Source: Pyrinomonadaceae bacterium (lineage in GTDB: Bacteria; Acidobacteriota; Blastocatellia; Pyrinomonadales; Pyrinomonadaceae). Taken from it: DNA of 64,000 nucleotides. A program made the translations under genes and the position numbers. The first letter of the stretch is position 1. Every line of letters begins with the position of its first letter. The stretch spans positions 1 to 64,000 of the forward strand of contig JABARP010000014.1 of assembly GCA_019186825.1 (NCBI GenBank). The letters are read 5' to 3'. A model generated the notes under the pieces. It was not told the origin of the DNA. It saw only the letters and a list, made by a program, of their open reading frames with translations, and ran no database searches. Shown one piece after another: positions 9,649-19,245 of this stretch.

Positions 9649-10542
9649 ATGGATCTAATACAAGCGATCATTCTTGGCATTGTTCAAGGCCTCACAGAAT
9701 TCATTCCCGTAAGCTCAACGGCACATCTCGTTTTTGCAAGCCGTCTGACCGGGATATACGGCGGCGACCCGGCACTTGTTACCGCGACGATAGCCGTGCT
9801 GCAGTTGGGCACGCTCTGCGCGGTCCTTCTCTATTTCATTGGGGATATTTGGAGCATATCGTCGGCGTTCGTCCGGGATCACTGGAATCTCGCCTTTGGC
9901 CGTCGAAAAATGCGTTTTTCCGGCACGGGCGGGAATCGGCCGATATTTTTATCAGATGAATCGTGGCTCGGTTGGCTGATCATTCTTGGTTCGATACCGA
10001 TCGGAACGGTCGGGTTCCTATTCAAGGACTTTATCGAAGGGCAGGGGACAAAGAATCTTTGGATCATTGCGACGATGTTGATCGTCATCGCCGTGCTGCT
10101 TTTTGTCGCAGAAAAGGTCGGGTCGCACCGTAAGGACGTCAAGCATCTTACGCTCGTTGACGCGATCGTGCAGGGTTTTTGTCAGGTGCTTGCCTTGATG
10201 CCCGGTGCGAGCCGTTCGGGCTCGACGATAATGGGTGGCCTTCTTGCAGGCGAGAAGCGCGAGGCGGCTGCGCGATTCTCTTTTCTGCTCTCGATGCCCG
10301 CGATATTTGCCAGCGGGCTCTTGGAGCTTCATCAAGCGACGAAGATCTTGCCAAATGACGCATGGGTTCCACTCCTCGTTGGTACGATCGTCTCGGGCAT
10401 CGTCGGGTACATTTCGATCTGGGGCCTGCTCGCTTACCTGAAGCGCAATTCAACTCTTATCTTCGTTGGATACCGCATCATTCTAGGCGCCGTGATACTG
10501 ATCCTGCTTTGGAAAGGCGTGATCGCACCGAATGTTCCTTAA
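9649..10542 (+). CDS. uppP: Undecaprenyl-diphosphatase UppP (BacA)
   Basis: Dephosphorylates undecaprenyl pyrophosphate to recycle the lipid carrier for peptidoglycan and O-antigen synthesis. The 297-aa integral membrane protein has both family signatures, EFIPVSSTAHL near residue 20 and PGASRSGSTIMGG near 185, and about eight hydrophobic segments. It is about 25 residues longer than the usual 265-275, owing to a polar insert around residues 80-105. recJ follows after 9 nt. Confidence 0.95.
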   Translation: MDLIQAIILGIVQGLTEFIPVSSTAHLVFASRLTGIYGGDPALVTATIAVLQLGTLCAVLLYFIGDIWSISSAFVRDHWNLAFGRRKMRFSGTGGNRPIFLSDESWLGWLIILGSIPIGTVGFLFKDFIEGQGTKNLWIIATMLIVIAVLLFVAEKVGSHRKDVKHLTLVDAIVQGFCQVLALMPGASRSGSTIMGGLLAGEKREAAARFSFLLSMPAIFASGLLELHQATKILPNDAWVPLLVGTIVSGIVGYISIWGLLAYLKRNSTLIFVGYRIILGAVILILLWKGVIAPNVP

Positions 10543-10551
10543 AGGCTTTTC

Positions 10552-12252
10552 GTGACAGCAAAAAGGTGGACAATCCGAAAGCACGGCCATGAGCGTGTAA
10601 ATCAGTTTGCGCGTGAACTCGCCGTCAAACCGATCATTGCCGCATTGCTCATTGCCCGTGGCTATGACACGCCGGAAAAGGCCGAAGCCTTTCTCACACC
10701 CAGCTTGAAGCACCTCCACAACTCCTTCCTTCTTAAGGGGATGAGAGAGGCGGTCACACGCATCCAAAGGGCTGTAAAAGACGGCGAGAAGATCTTGATA
10801 TGGGGCGACTACGACGTTGACGGGACGACCGGCACGGTGCTCCTCCGGCGTGTGTTCAATCTTCTCGGCGTAGATTCCGAATATCACGTTCCAAATCGGT
10901 TTACCGAGGGTTACGGGGTCAATATCCCGGCTCTTGAGGCGGCACAAAACCGCGGCGTCTCGCTCGTTATAACCGTCGATTGCGGAATACGCAGTTTTGA
11001 ACCTCTAGAGTGGGCAAAGGAGAACTCACTTGACGTGATCGTAACAGATCACCACCTTTCGGACGAGGTTCGCGGAAATCCTCCGGCGTTTGCCGTTGTA
11101 AACCCGAATCAGACCGGCTGCGAATATCCCGACAAGCATCTCGCAGGTGTTGGAGTAGCGTACAAGCTCGCCGATGCATTGTTGCGCGAGGCAGGGCTTG
11201 AGAGCGAGATACCCGGATTTCTGAAGATCGCCGCGATCGGAACGGTTGCGGATGTCATGGATCTTACGGGCGAGAATCGAGCTATCGTCGCGATCGGCCT
11301 CAAGGACCTGCCTTTGACCGACAACTCCGGCCTCCGCGCTTTGATGGAGGTCGCTGACTGCACGTCAGAGATGACGAGCTACCACATCGGGTTCCGCATC
11401 GGCCCGAGAATAAACGCGGCCGGGCGAATGGATGTTGCAAGGCATGTCGTCGAGCTGCTCGAGGAAACGGACTTTGTGAGGGCAAGGCAGCTCGCTTCGC
11501 TGCTAGACTCCAGAAACCGGGAACGCCAGCAGACGCAGCAGAAGATCACGGAACTTGCGTTCTCTGAGGCCGCGGACCACGCTGATTCGAAATTTATCGT
11601 AGCTGCGGGCGAAGGGTGGCATCGAGGCGTGATCGGTCTTGCGGCTTCGCGCATCGCGGACAAGTTGTATCGTCCGACGATCGTTCTCTCGATCGAGGAT
11701 GGGATAGCACAGGGAAGTGCCCGAAGTATTCCCGGTTTTCACGTTTTAGAGGCATTAGAGGCCGCTCAGGACCTTTTTGAGCAGTTTGGAGGCCACCGAG
11801 CAGCAGCGGGGATGAAAATACGCTCAGAACGCATTCCTGAGCTCAGAAAACGTCTTTCAGACTATGCGGACACTGTTCTGAGACCGGAGGACCTCGAACC
11901 CGAATTGCACATCGATGCCGTGCTTCTCCCCGAGAGCATCGATCTCAAACTCGTTTCCGCCCTTTCTTCGCTTGAGCCTTTTGGTCAGGGCAATCCAAAA
12001 CCGATCTTCGTAACGAAGAATCTGATCCTACGCGAAGACGTATTCGTTATGAAGGAAAAGCATTTGAAGCTAAAGCTTGAATCCGAATCGGGATGCCAGT
12101 TTGAGGCCGTTTGGTGGGATGGCGTTGATCGTTCAAAGGGGCGAACGCCTCGACGCGGTTCGCGCATCGAATTAGCTTATGTCGTCGAAGTCAACAATTG
12201 GCAGGGAAATCGAAAGATCCAGCTTGTCGTCGAAGACTTTAGAGAAGCATAA
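10552..12252 (+). CDS. recJ: Single-stranded-DNA-specific exonuclease RecJ
   Basis: 5'-3' ssDNA exonuclease for recombination and mismatch repair. The start is GTG. The 566-aa protein has DHH-family motif I (D86-Y-D88-V-D90), motif III D166-H167-H168, the DHHA1 motif around HRGVIGLAASRI and the C-terminal RecJ OB fold. It is of normal length and all metal-binding motifs are present. The next gene may start inside or just after its end. Confidence 0.95.
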   Translation: MTAKRWTIRKHGHERVNQFARELAVKPIIAALLIARGYDTPEKAEAFLTPSLKHLHNSFLLKGMREAVTRIQRAVKDGEKILIWGDYDVDGTTGTVLLRRVFNLLGVDSEYHVPNRFTEGYGVNIPALEAAQNRGVSLVITVDCGIRSFEPLEWAKENSLDVIVTDHHLSDEVRGNPPAFAVVNPNQTGCEYPDKHLAGVGVAYKLADALLREAGLESEIPGFLKIAAIGTVADVMDLTGENRAIVAIGLKDLPLTDNSGLRALMEVADCTSEMTSYHIGFRIGPRINAAGRMDVARHVVELLEETDFVRARQLASLLDSRNRERQQTQQKITELAFSEAADHADSKFIVAAGEGWHRGVIGLAASRIADKLYRPTIVLSIEDGIAQGSARSIPGFHVLEALEAAQDLFEQFGGHRAAAGMKIRSERIPELRKRLSDYADTVLRPEDLEPELHIDAVLLPESIDLKLVSALSSLEPFGQGNPKPIFVTKNLILREDVFVMKEKHLKLKLESESGCQFEAVWWDGVDRSKGRTPRRGSRIELAYVVEVNNWQGNRKIQLVVEDFREA

Positions 12253-12259
12253 TCCTTCT

Positions 12260-14884
12260 GTGGCTGAAAGAACGGTCGAAAAACTCCAAAGCTACGACTT
12301 TCGGGCAAAGCTGCCGAAGATCCTGCGTTATACCGCGATCGCCGCAGCGGGGATCATTGTGCTTGTTGTCGCAGCGAGTTTCTATACGGCCCGTTCGAAA
12401 CCTGCTTTCAAATTCAAACCTGAACACGCTCATCTCTCGACCGACGTTATCGCCGAGGTCAATGGGTATGAGCGCACCGAGAGCGACGGTTCGACGCCGA
12501 AGTACTACATCAAGGCCGATACTGCTCGAACTTTCTCCGACAACCACCAGGAGCTGGAGAATGCCTACGTCAAGGTCTTTGCTGCCGACGGACAGGCGTT
12601 TGACGAGATCCGCTCGGACAAGGCCGTCTATGTCCCCGAGGCGAATAAGAATTTCACCGCTTATCTGGCTGGAAATGTAAAGATCGGTACTCGCGATGCG
12701 CTGAATATCGAGACTGACGGCGTTACTTACACACGAGCTTCCGAAACTGCGGAAACGGACGAAAAGATCTCGTTCGAACGAGACAATATTCGCGGCACGG
12801 CCGTCGGGGCGACCGTTAAAATGGCCGATAAGAAACTCGAACTGCGACAGGATGTTGAGATCGAGACGTTTGAATCCGCTGACAAAATGGCGGCCGGTGT
12901 TAAATATGCGAAGTTGAACGCGGCCAATGCTGTTTACGATCAAAATACAAATAGTATCGAGTTGTCGGGCGGCTTCAAGGCAAAGATCGAGGCAGATGGC
13001 CGCAAAAGCGACGTGACGGCCGGCAGCGCGGTCGCTTGGTTGTCCGGCAATGATACTGATCCGTCGGGTCGCGACCTTACGAAACTCGAGCTATTCGACA
13101 CGGTTCATATCGTTTCCAACGATGGAAAGATGACGACGATCGATGCCGGAAATGCGATCTACGAGAAGCTGCTTGACCGCTTCGAGTTGAAAGACGGCGC
13201 ACGGATCGTAACTCAACAGGATTCGACCAAAACCGAAATTCAGTCTCAGAACGCCGTTTATGACCGCAAAGCCTTAAAAGCGACCTTGAACGGCGCTGCT
13301 CAGGTCGCGCAAGGTTCGGACTACGTAAAAGGCGATTCGATGGTCGTCGATCTTTTTCCATCGGAGGAGATCAAGCACGCTGTGGTTTCGGGCAACACAT
13401 ACTTAAAGCAGACTGCGCCCGACCGGCTTGTTCAGGCATCGGCGAACGAGTTGACGGTAGATTACGGCGCACCGAGTAAGCTGCGAAATGCGCGTGCTGT
13501 CGGGAATTCTAGAGCGGAGATCGTACCAACGACGATCTCCGACTATTCGAAAGCGACATTGACGACGCCTAGAAATATCTCGATCGATTTTAAAGGCGCA
13601 GGGCTTCTCGCGGCAATGACCACCGACGGGCGTACGACGATACAGCTTGATGCACCGGGCAATGCACCCGATGCGGCAACAAAGCGCGTAACCGCCGACA
13701 CCGTAAAGACGTACTTTCACGACAGTGGACAGGATCTCAGCAAGGCCGAAGCCGTTGGAAACGCGGTGCTGGAGATCGAGCCTGTGAAGAAAGCTCCCGA
13801 GATATACAACACGACGGTCAATGCGCCTAGATTCGATTGCGAATTTTTCCCGACCGGAAACAATGCTCGCGAGTGTGTCGGTGCTACCGGTGCGAAGACC
13901 GTTCGGAGGCCTACCGTTGCCGCTGCAGGCCGAGGCGATCAGGTCCTTACCTCAGAGCGCGTGATCGCGACGTTTGATGCCGTAACCAAGGATCTTGCCG
14001 AGCTTCAGGCGGTCGGAAACGGGAAATATTCAGAAGGCGACCGTCGTGGGATCGCAGAACGATTCACCTTCGGCCAGAACGACAAGGTGCTAAGGCTTCG
14101 CGGAGGCGAGCCTACGGTCTGGGACGGGCGTTCGCGTGCGAAGGCACCGGAGATCGATTGGAATACGGCGACGCAGGTCTCAAATTTGCGCGGCGGTGTA
14201 AGTACGACGTTTTACAACGGCGGAGCAATGGGCACGGCGTCGCCATTCTCGAAAGGGAACAAGCCCGTTTTTATCGCCTCGAGTGAAGCGGTCTTTGACC
14301 GGAACACAGACACGGCCGTTTACACGGGAAGTGCACGTGCCTGGCAGGATGACAATTACGTTCGGGCTGACAAACTGACGATCCTGCAGGCTCAGGGAAA
14401 GCTTATCGCTGAAGGCTCGGTGCAGAGCGGCCTTTACGACGCAAAGGTAAATCGCGGCGGAAGGGTGTCGACGGTTCCGGTTTTTGCGTCGGCGAATTCG
14501 ATGACCTACAACCGTGACGGCCGAACTCTAAGCTATCGAGGGAACACCGATATCCGCCAGGGCACGGACCGGATCACGGCCGACGCCGCCGACGTTTTCC
14601 TCACGGAGAATAACGAGGTCTCACGGACAGTTGCCGACAGATCTGTCGTCATCACACAGCCGGGGCGTCGAGCGACGGGCGACCATGTCGAGTATGCTGC
14701 CGACACTGAGATCGCGATCCTTCAGGGCAATCCGGCAACGGTGAATGACTCGGAGAACGGCAGCACTTCCGGTTCACAGATCACAGTCTATTTTCGCGAG
14801 AATCGATTCATCGGAAGCGGCCGCGGGCGACAAAGTCCGAACGCCCGTGTAAAATCTGTTTACAAGACGAAGCCGCAAGAATAG
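12260..14884 (+). CDS. Fused LptC/LptA-like lipopolysaccharide transport protein
   Basis: Predicted bridge component that carries LPS from the inner-membrane LptBFG transporter across the periplasm. I chose GTG 12260, 8 nt after recJ; an ATG at 12179 in the same frame would overlap recJ by 74 nt. The 874-aa product has one N-terminal helix (about 22-42), an LptC-type domain, then many OstA/LptA-type beta repeats (short motifs such as AVYD, ADKLTI and NAVYDR recur) to the C-terminus. E. coli LptC and LptA have about 190 and 185 aa, so this chain could supply several jellyroll units in one polypeptide. lptB starts at the next base. The family call rests on repeat pattern and context. Confidence 0.82.
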   Translation: MAERTVEKLQSYDFRAKLPKILRYTAIAAAGIIVLVVAASFYTARSKPAFKFKPEHAHLSTDVIAEVNGYERTESDGSTPKYYIKADTARTFSDNHQELENAYVKVFAADGQAFDEIRSDKAVYVPEANKNFTAYLAGNVKIGTRDALNIETDGVTYTRASETAETDEKISFERDNIRGTAVGATVKMADKKLELRQDVEIETFESADKMAAGVKYAKLNAANAVYDQNTNSIELSGGFKAKIEADGRKSDVTAGSAVAWLSGNDTDPSGRDLTKLELFDTVHIVSNDGKMTTIDAGNAIYEKLLDRFELKDGARIVTQQDSTKTEIQSQNAVYDRKALKATLNGAAQVAQGSDYVKGDSMVVDLFPSEEIKHAVVSGNTYLKQTAPDRLVQASANELTVDYGAPSKLRNARAVGNSRAEIVPTTISDYSKATLTTPRNISIDFKGAGLLAAMTTDGRTTIQLDAPGNAPDAATKRVTADTVKTYFHDSGQDLSKAEAVGNAVLEIEPVKKAPEIYNTTVNAPRFDCEFFPTGNNARECVGATGAKTVRRPTVAAAGRGDQVLTSERVIATFDAVTKDLAELQAVGNGKYSEGDRRGIAERFTFGQNDKVLRLRGGEPTVWDGRSRAKAPEIDWNTATQVSNLRGGVSTTFYNGGAMGTASPFSKGNKPVFIASSEAVFDRNTDTAVYTGSARAWQDDNYVRADKLTILQAQGKLIAEGSVQSGLYDAKVNRGGRVSTVPVFASANSMTYNRDGRTLSYRGNTDIRQGTDRITADAADVFLTENNEVSRTVADRSVVITQPGRRATGDHVEYAADTEIAILQGNPATVNDSENGSTSGSQITVYFRENRFIGSGRGRQSPNARVKSVYKTKPQE

Positions 14885-15649
14885 ATGCAAGATCAAGACG
14901 AGTTGGAGACATCTGAAACAGGCGAGAGAACACTGCTTTCAGGCGTCGATCTTCAAAAAACCTATGGCAGACGCCGTGTTGTTGACGGCGTTAGCCTGAA
15001 CGTTGCAAAAGGTGAGGTTGTCGGCCTTCTCGGCGCAAACGGTGCGGGCAAGACAACGACATTCTATATGCTCGTCGGCCTCGAGAATACCGAAGCCGGT
15101 TCAATCACGCTTGCCGGACGCGACGTTACAAAACTGCCGATGTATCTGCGTGCCCGCCTTGGCCTCGGATATTTGCCGCAGGAACCTTCTATCTTTCGGA
15201 AGATGACCGCCGAACAGAATATCCTCGCTGTTCTCGAAACGCTCGGTATCTCTCGCGAAGAAAGAATGATTCGCCTCGACGAACTGCTTGCCGAGTTCGG
15301 AGTCGAGCACGTCCGCGGAACACGCGGCGATGCGCTTTCAGGCGGCGAACGGCGCCGCGTCGAGATCGCAAGATGCCTTGCAACAAACCCGAGCTTTATC
15401 CTGCTTGATGAGCCGTTCGCGGGGATCGACCCGCTCGCGATCGACGATATTCGCGAGATCATCGTCTATCTCAAAGACCAGGGAATCGGCATCCTTATCA
15501 CAGACCATAACGTGCGCGAGACGCTAGGCATCACTGACCGCTCTTACATCATGGCAGAGGGCCGCATCTTGCGTTCCGGGACAACGGAAGAGCTTGTTGC
15601 TGACTCGGACGTCCGACGCCTTTATCTTGGCGAGCGGTTCACTCTTTAG
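14885..15649 (+). CDS. lptB: LPS export ABC transporter ATPase LptB
   Basis: Cytoplasmic ATPase that powers LPS extraction with LptF/LptG (not in this window). The 254-aa protein has Walker A G50-ANGAGKTT, the signature [12 protein letters not shown], Walker [13 protein letters not shown] and the switch His in ITDHN. The first 18 residues, before [10 protein letters not shown], are an extension relative to E. coli. It directly follows the LptC/A-like gene and precedes rpoN, the same order as in Proteobacteria. Confidence 0.95.
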   Translation: MQDQDELETSETGERTLLSGVDLQKTYGRRRVVDGVSLNVAKGEVVGLLGANGAGKTTTFYMLVGLENTEAGSITLAGRDVTKLPMYLRARLGLGYLPQEPSIFRKMTAEQNILAVLETLGISREERMIRLDELLAEFGVEHVRGTRGDALSGGERRRVEIARCLATNPSFILLDEPFAGIDPLAIDDIREIIVYLKDQGIGILITDHNVRETLGITDRSYIMAEGRILRSGTTEELVADSDVRRLYLGERFTL

Positions 15650-15680
15650 GAAAAAAGTTCGCATCCTTTTTGTGAAAATT

Positions 15681-15709
15681 TTCCCTTTTCATTTCTGAAT
15701 CGCTATAAT
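15681..15709 (+). promoter_or_regulatory. Probable promoter for the rpoN gene group
   Basis: A perfect TATAAT lies at 15704-15709. The -35 element is weak (TTCCCT, 15681-15686, spacer 17). The gap between lptB and rpoN (143 nt) is AT-rich at its start, in line with a promoter serving rpoN, hpf, hprK, rapZ and the PTS genes. Confidence 0.45.
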
Positions 15710-15792
15710 CATTTTTAGAGCGGTACGCAAATTGCGTGAATCGACCGTAATTGCTTCATTTCGGCACGGTTAGCTGACACGATCTTTCGTTT

Positions 15793-17364
15793 ATGTCATC
15801 TCTTCGGCTCCAGGCAAAACTCCAGCAAAAGATGGTTCTCACGCCGCAGCTTAGGCAGCGGATAGAGATGCTGCAGATGACCGCGCTTGAGCTGAATGAA
15901 CTGATCGAAACCGAGATGGCAACGAACCCTCTGCTTGAAGAGGTTCAACCCGGTGATGAGATCGAAGAGATCTCAAGCAGCATTCTCGACCAGAACTCTG
16001 ATAGTGCCGAAGTTGATACCTTTGCCGACGCCGGTTCTGCGGATGGCCTGGACCGTGTGGATAGCGAATATCGCGGGTCAAGCGATGAACCCGCAGCGGA
16101 CAATAATCTCGACGGTGAACGCGGCGGCGAGTTTGACGCCGATTCAGGTGATGATAGCCACAGCGAATCCTCCGATCCGTTCGACGAGATCGATTATGGC
16201 CGCGAATTTCAGGATTATCTCGACCCCGGATACAAAACTCAGGAAATTGAATATAAGGAAGATGCGCCGAGCTTTGAACAGTTCCTGACGCACGCTCCAT
16301 CACTTTCGGAGCACCTCGAATGGCAACTCTCGATGCTGTCATTGCCTCCGGTGATCGAGCGAGCGGCTCTATCTGTCATTGGCAATCTAAATGCTGACGG
16401 AAGACTCAGCTGTACGCTTGAAGATATCGCCGCAAGCTCTCAGTGCACCATCGAGCAAGCGGAGGCCGCCAGGCAGGAAGTCTTGTTTCTTGATCCCGTC
16501 GGATGCGGCGCGTTCGATGTTGTCGAGTGCCTGCTTGCACAGCTAAAGGCCGATGATGAGGATGACACGCTTGCGGCCCAACTCGTCGCGCATCACTTGG
16601 AAGACTGTCAGCCGCACAGGCTCCAGCATCTCGCAAAGAGTACCGGCGCGAATTTTGAGACTTTGAACTCGGAGATAGCTCGGATAAAAGAGCTTGATCC
16701 CTATCCGGGACGCCGATATAGCTCGGAAAGCACAATGTACGTTGCTCCGGAGGTCTATATCGAAAAGGTGGACGACGATTACCAGATCTTCTTCACGGAC
16801 GAGAGCAGCCCGCGGCTGCGGATATCAGCGACGTACAACAAGATCGCCGACCAGGCAGAGACGAGCAAGGAGACACGGGATTTCATCAAGGAAAAGAATC
16901 GCTCAGCGATCGATCTTTTGCGCAACATCGAGCATCGGCGGCAGACGATATTCAAGGTGGTTGAGTCGATCGTTGCACGACAGAAAGACTTCCTCGACCA
17001 CGGACCGAATTTCCTGAAGCCGATGATGCTCAAGGACATTGCCGAGGATATCGGGATGCACCTTTCCACGATCTCTCGCGTTGTAAATCGAAAGTATGCA
17101 CACACACCGCAGGGTGTTATTGAGTTAAGGCGTTTCTTTAGCGAAGGAATGCTAAATGAAGAGGGTGAAGAGGTTTCGACCCGTATCCTTAAGGCAAAGA
17201 TCAAGAAAATGATCGAGGATGAGGACACGAAAAAGCCGCTGACCGATGACGAGATAGCTAAGATCCTAACAAAGGAGGGCGTGAAACTGTCCCGCCGAAC
17301 CGTTGCAAAATATCGCGATCAGATGCAAATACCGGGTTCGCGCGAGCGCAGAACGATAGTTTGA
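15793..17364 (+). CDS. rpoN: RNA polymerase sigma-54 factor RpoN
   Basis: Alternative sigma factor that needs AAA+ activators and recognises -24/-12 promoters. The 523-aa protein has the Gln/Leu-rich activator-interaction region (LQAKLQQKMVLTPQLRQR), a long acidic linker (about 55-155), the core-binding domain, the DNA-binding HTH and a C-terminal RpoN box (SRRTVAKYRD instead of the usual ARRTVAKYRE). The acidic linker is longer than in E. coli. hpf overlaps its stop region or starts 5 nt after it. Confidence 0.97.
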   Translation: MSSLRLQAKLQQKMVLTPQLRQRIEMLQMTALELNELIETEMATNPLLEEVQPGDEIEEISSSILDQNSDSAEVDTFADAGSADGLDRVDSEYRGSSDEPAADNNLDGERGGEFDADSGDDSHSESSDPFDEIDYGREFQDYLDPGYKTQEIEYKEDAPSFEQFLTHAPSLSEHLEWQLSMLSLPPVIERAALSVIGNLNADGRLSCTLEDIAASSQCTIEQAEAARQEVLFLDPVGCGAFDVVECLLAQLKADDEDDTLAAQLVAHHLEDCQPHRLQHLAKSTGANFETLNSEIARIKELDPYPGRRYSSESTMYVAPEVYIEKVDDDYQIFFTDESSPRLRISATYNKIADQAETSKETRDFIKEKNRSAIDLLRNIEHRRQTIFKVVESIVARQKDFLDHGPNFLKPMMLKDIAEDIGMHLSTISRVVNRKYAHTPQGVIELRRFFSEGMLNEEGEEVSTRILKAKIKKMIEDEDTKKPLTDDEIAKILTKEGVKLSRRTVAKYRDQMQIPGSRERRTIV

Positions 17365-17369
17365 GAATT

Positions 17370-17900
17370 ATGGGAATCAAGATCGAATTCACTGGCAGAC
17401 ACATTGAAGTTACCGAGGCGTTAAAAAAGCATGCGGCGGGGCAATTCGAAAGGCTTGGGCCGTTGTTCGATTCAAAACCACCAAAGGCGAACGTCACGAT
17501 CGAGGTCGAACGAGGACGCCATCGTTCCGAGATCAATATGCACTGGCGCAACGAAAACTTATCCGCAACGTCAGTTGACGCCGATATGTACCAGTCGCTT
17601 TCAAAAAGCGTGGCAAAGATCGAGAAGCAAGCCCGGAAGCTCAAGGAAAAGGTAGTCGACAAGGCTCATCGGGCTCGAAGGTCGCTGTCAAAGGCGGTTG
17701 GAGAATCTGTTCCGCCTTCGCGCCAGCCAAAGATCGTTGTGAGTAAAATGAAGGCTAAGAAACCCGTGACTCCGCAAGAGGCGGCGATGCTGCTTGATGC
17801 CGGGAAGGAGAACTTTTTGCTTTTTCGAGATGCAGACAGCGGCGAGATCTCGCTGATCCATAAGCGGCCCGACGGGAACTACGGCCTCGTTCAAACGTGA
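17370..17900 (+). CDS. hpf: Long-form ribosome hibernation promoting factor
   Basis: Binds the decoding site of inactive ribosomes and, in the long form, drives 100S dimers. I chose ATG 17370 (176 aa), which gives the standard MGIKIEFTGRHIEV start; a TTG at 17361 would overlap the rpoN stop. The N-terminal S30AE domain (about 1-100) is joined by a basic linker to the C-terminal dimerisation domain (about 115-176, with KPVTPQEAAMLLD and RPDGNYGLVQT). rpoN-hpf adjacency is conserved in Proteobacteria, where the hpf form is short; here it is long. Confidence 0.95.
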   Translation: MGIKIEFTGRHIEVTEALKKHAAGQFERLGPLFDSKPPKANVTIEVERGRHRSEINMHWRNENLSATSVDADMYQSLSKSVAKIEKQARKLKEKVVDKAHRARRSLSKAVGESVPPSRQPKIVVSKMKAKKPVTPQEAAMLLDAGKENFLLFRDADSGEISLIHKRPDGNYGLVQT

Positions 17901-18331
17901 GCGTGGAGCGAAGAACGATCCATGCCTCTTGCGTTGAGATCCGTGGGCAAGGAGTATTGATCCGTGGCGGTTCAGGTGCCGGCAAGACCTCACTACTTGT
18001 TGAGCTTGTAGATCGCGGAGCGGGGTTTGTAGCAGATGACAGTGTGGTCATCACGCGAGACTCTGACCACCGTTTGTGGGCCGCACCTTCGGAAGCGACT
18101 GAAGGGTTGATCGGCACTTCGCCGTTTGAGGTTGAGGCGGTCAAAGATAGATTTCCGGGTGTGAAGACGGTTCTTGCGACACGGATCGGGCTGTGTGTTC
18201 AGCTCGAGGCAGAAGAAACGCTAGATCCAGAGCTGATCTTGGCTGATGCTCCGCGACTGTATCTGAAACGAGGCGCTCTGTCTTTGATGGCCGATCTCTG
18301 TGAGAGTGCAATAGATCGAATCACCGTCTGA
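17897..18331 (+). CDS. hprK: Short HPr kinase/phosphorylase-like protein
   Basis: Likely phosphorylates a serine of the HPr encoded three genes downstream. At 144 aa it consists only of the catalytic domain, as in alphaproteobacterial HprK; Firmicutes HprK has about 310 aa. Visible motifs are the Walker A G24-GSGAGKT31 and FVADDSVVI (44-52). The HprK signature with EVRGxGI is not recognisable: the matching stretch reads GLIGTSPFEVEA. Kinase activity is likely, phosphorylase activity uncertain. Its GTG start overlaps the hpf stop by 4 nt. Confidence 0.78.
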   Translation: MSVERRTIHASCVEIRGQGVLIRGGSGAGKTSLLVELVDRGAGFVADDSVVITRDSDHRLWAAPSEATEGLIGTSPFEVEAVKDRFPGVKTVLATRIGLCVQLEAEETLDPELILADAPRLYLKRGALSLMADLCESAIDRITV

Positions 18332-18342
18332 TCAGGAATTTA

Positions 18343-19239
18343 ATGCAAAAGAAGAGAAAGACCGACCAGGCACTTCCATCGCTCGTAGTAATCACCGGAC
18401 TCAGCGGTTCGGGCATGAGCTCGGCGACGGACGCTTTCGAAGATCTTGGTTATTTCTGTGTTGATAATCTGCCGGTGACGATGATCTCGACATTCGGCCG
18501 GTTGATGGTGGGCGATGGCGATAAACCGTCCGCGATCGAACGCGCGGTACTCGTCATTAATATACGGGAACGGCATTTTTTGCCTGAATTCTCGGCCGAA
18601 CTAAAGAAGCTCGCAAAGCGCGGTATCGTCCCTTTCATCGTCTTCTTCGAAGCGGCGGACGATGTCCTCCAGCGAAGATTCTCGGAGACACGGCGGCCAC
18701 ATCCCGCAAAACACGCCAAAGGCTTGGTTGCCTCGATAAAGGCGGAACGCCGTGCAATGATCGACGTCCGCCGGATGGCGGATCTGATCATTGATACGAG
18801 CGATCACACCGTCCACACGCTCCGCCACCTCATCGTGCAGAAATTCAGCGGTAATCCTGACGGGCAGCCGCTAAAGGTCGAGATCATCAGTTTTGGCCAT
18901 AAATATGGAAATCCTCGCGGACTCGACCTTCTTTTTGATGTAAGACACTTGCCGAATCCGTATTTTCACCGCGATCTGAAGGCCCTTACGGGCAGCGACC
19001 GACCGGTGGTCGAGTTCCTGGAACGCGAAAAGGAAGTTACGGAGACTATCGATCGCGTGATCGACCTATTGATGTATCTTTTGCCGTTGTATCAAAGGGA
19101 AGGCAAATCGTATCTCACGGTCGGCATCGGATGTACCGGAGGCCGTCACCGTTCGGTAATGGTTGCGAATGCGATCGGACGTGCCCTGAAGAAAGCAAAA
19201 TTCAACGTCACAATCTCGCATCGTGACGCAGAGAAATAG
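18343..19239 (+). CDS. rapZ: RapZ/YvcJ-family protein with altered P-loop
   Basis: RapZ-family nucleotide-binding protein. In E. coli RapZ is an RNase E adaptor that controls GlmZ decay and glucosamine-6-phosphate synthesis. The 298-aa protein keeps FEDLGYFCVDNLP, the C-terminal FGHKYGNPRGLDLLFDVRHL and GCTGGRHRSVMVANAI, all family hallmarks. The Walker A motif reads G19-LSGSG-M25-S26: the invariant Lys is Met (codon ATG at 18415). The role may therefore rest on the C-terminal domain. With RNase J and no RNase E in view, the partner cannot be the one known from E. coli by default. Confidence 0.92.
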   Translation: MQKKRKTDQALPSLVVITGLSGSGMSSATDAFEDLGYFCVDNLPVTMISTFGRLMVGDGDKPSAIERAVLVINIRERHFLPEFSAELKKLAKRGIVPFIVFFEAADDVLQRRFSETRRPHPAKHAKGLVASIKAERRAMIDVRRMADLIIDTSDHTVHTLRHLIVQKFSGNPDGQPLKVEIISFGHKYGNPRGLDLLFDVRHLPNPYFHRDLKALTGSDRPVVEFLEREKEVTETIDRVIDLLMYLLPLYQREGKSYLTVGIGCTGGRHRSVMVANAIGRALKKAKFNVTISHRDAEK

Positions 19240-19245
19240 AGGTAT

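Noticed and set aside
12179-12259. Upstream ATG for the LptC/A-like gene
   Set aside because: It would overlap recJ by 74 nt and add a Ser-rich segment with no family match; GTG 12260 after the recJ stop is more natural.
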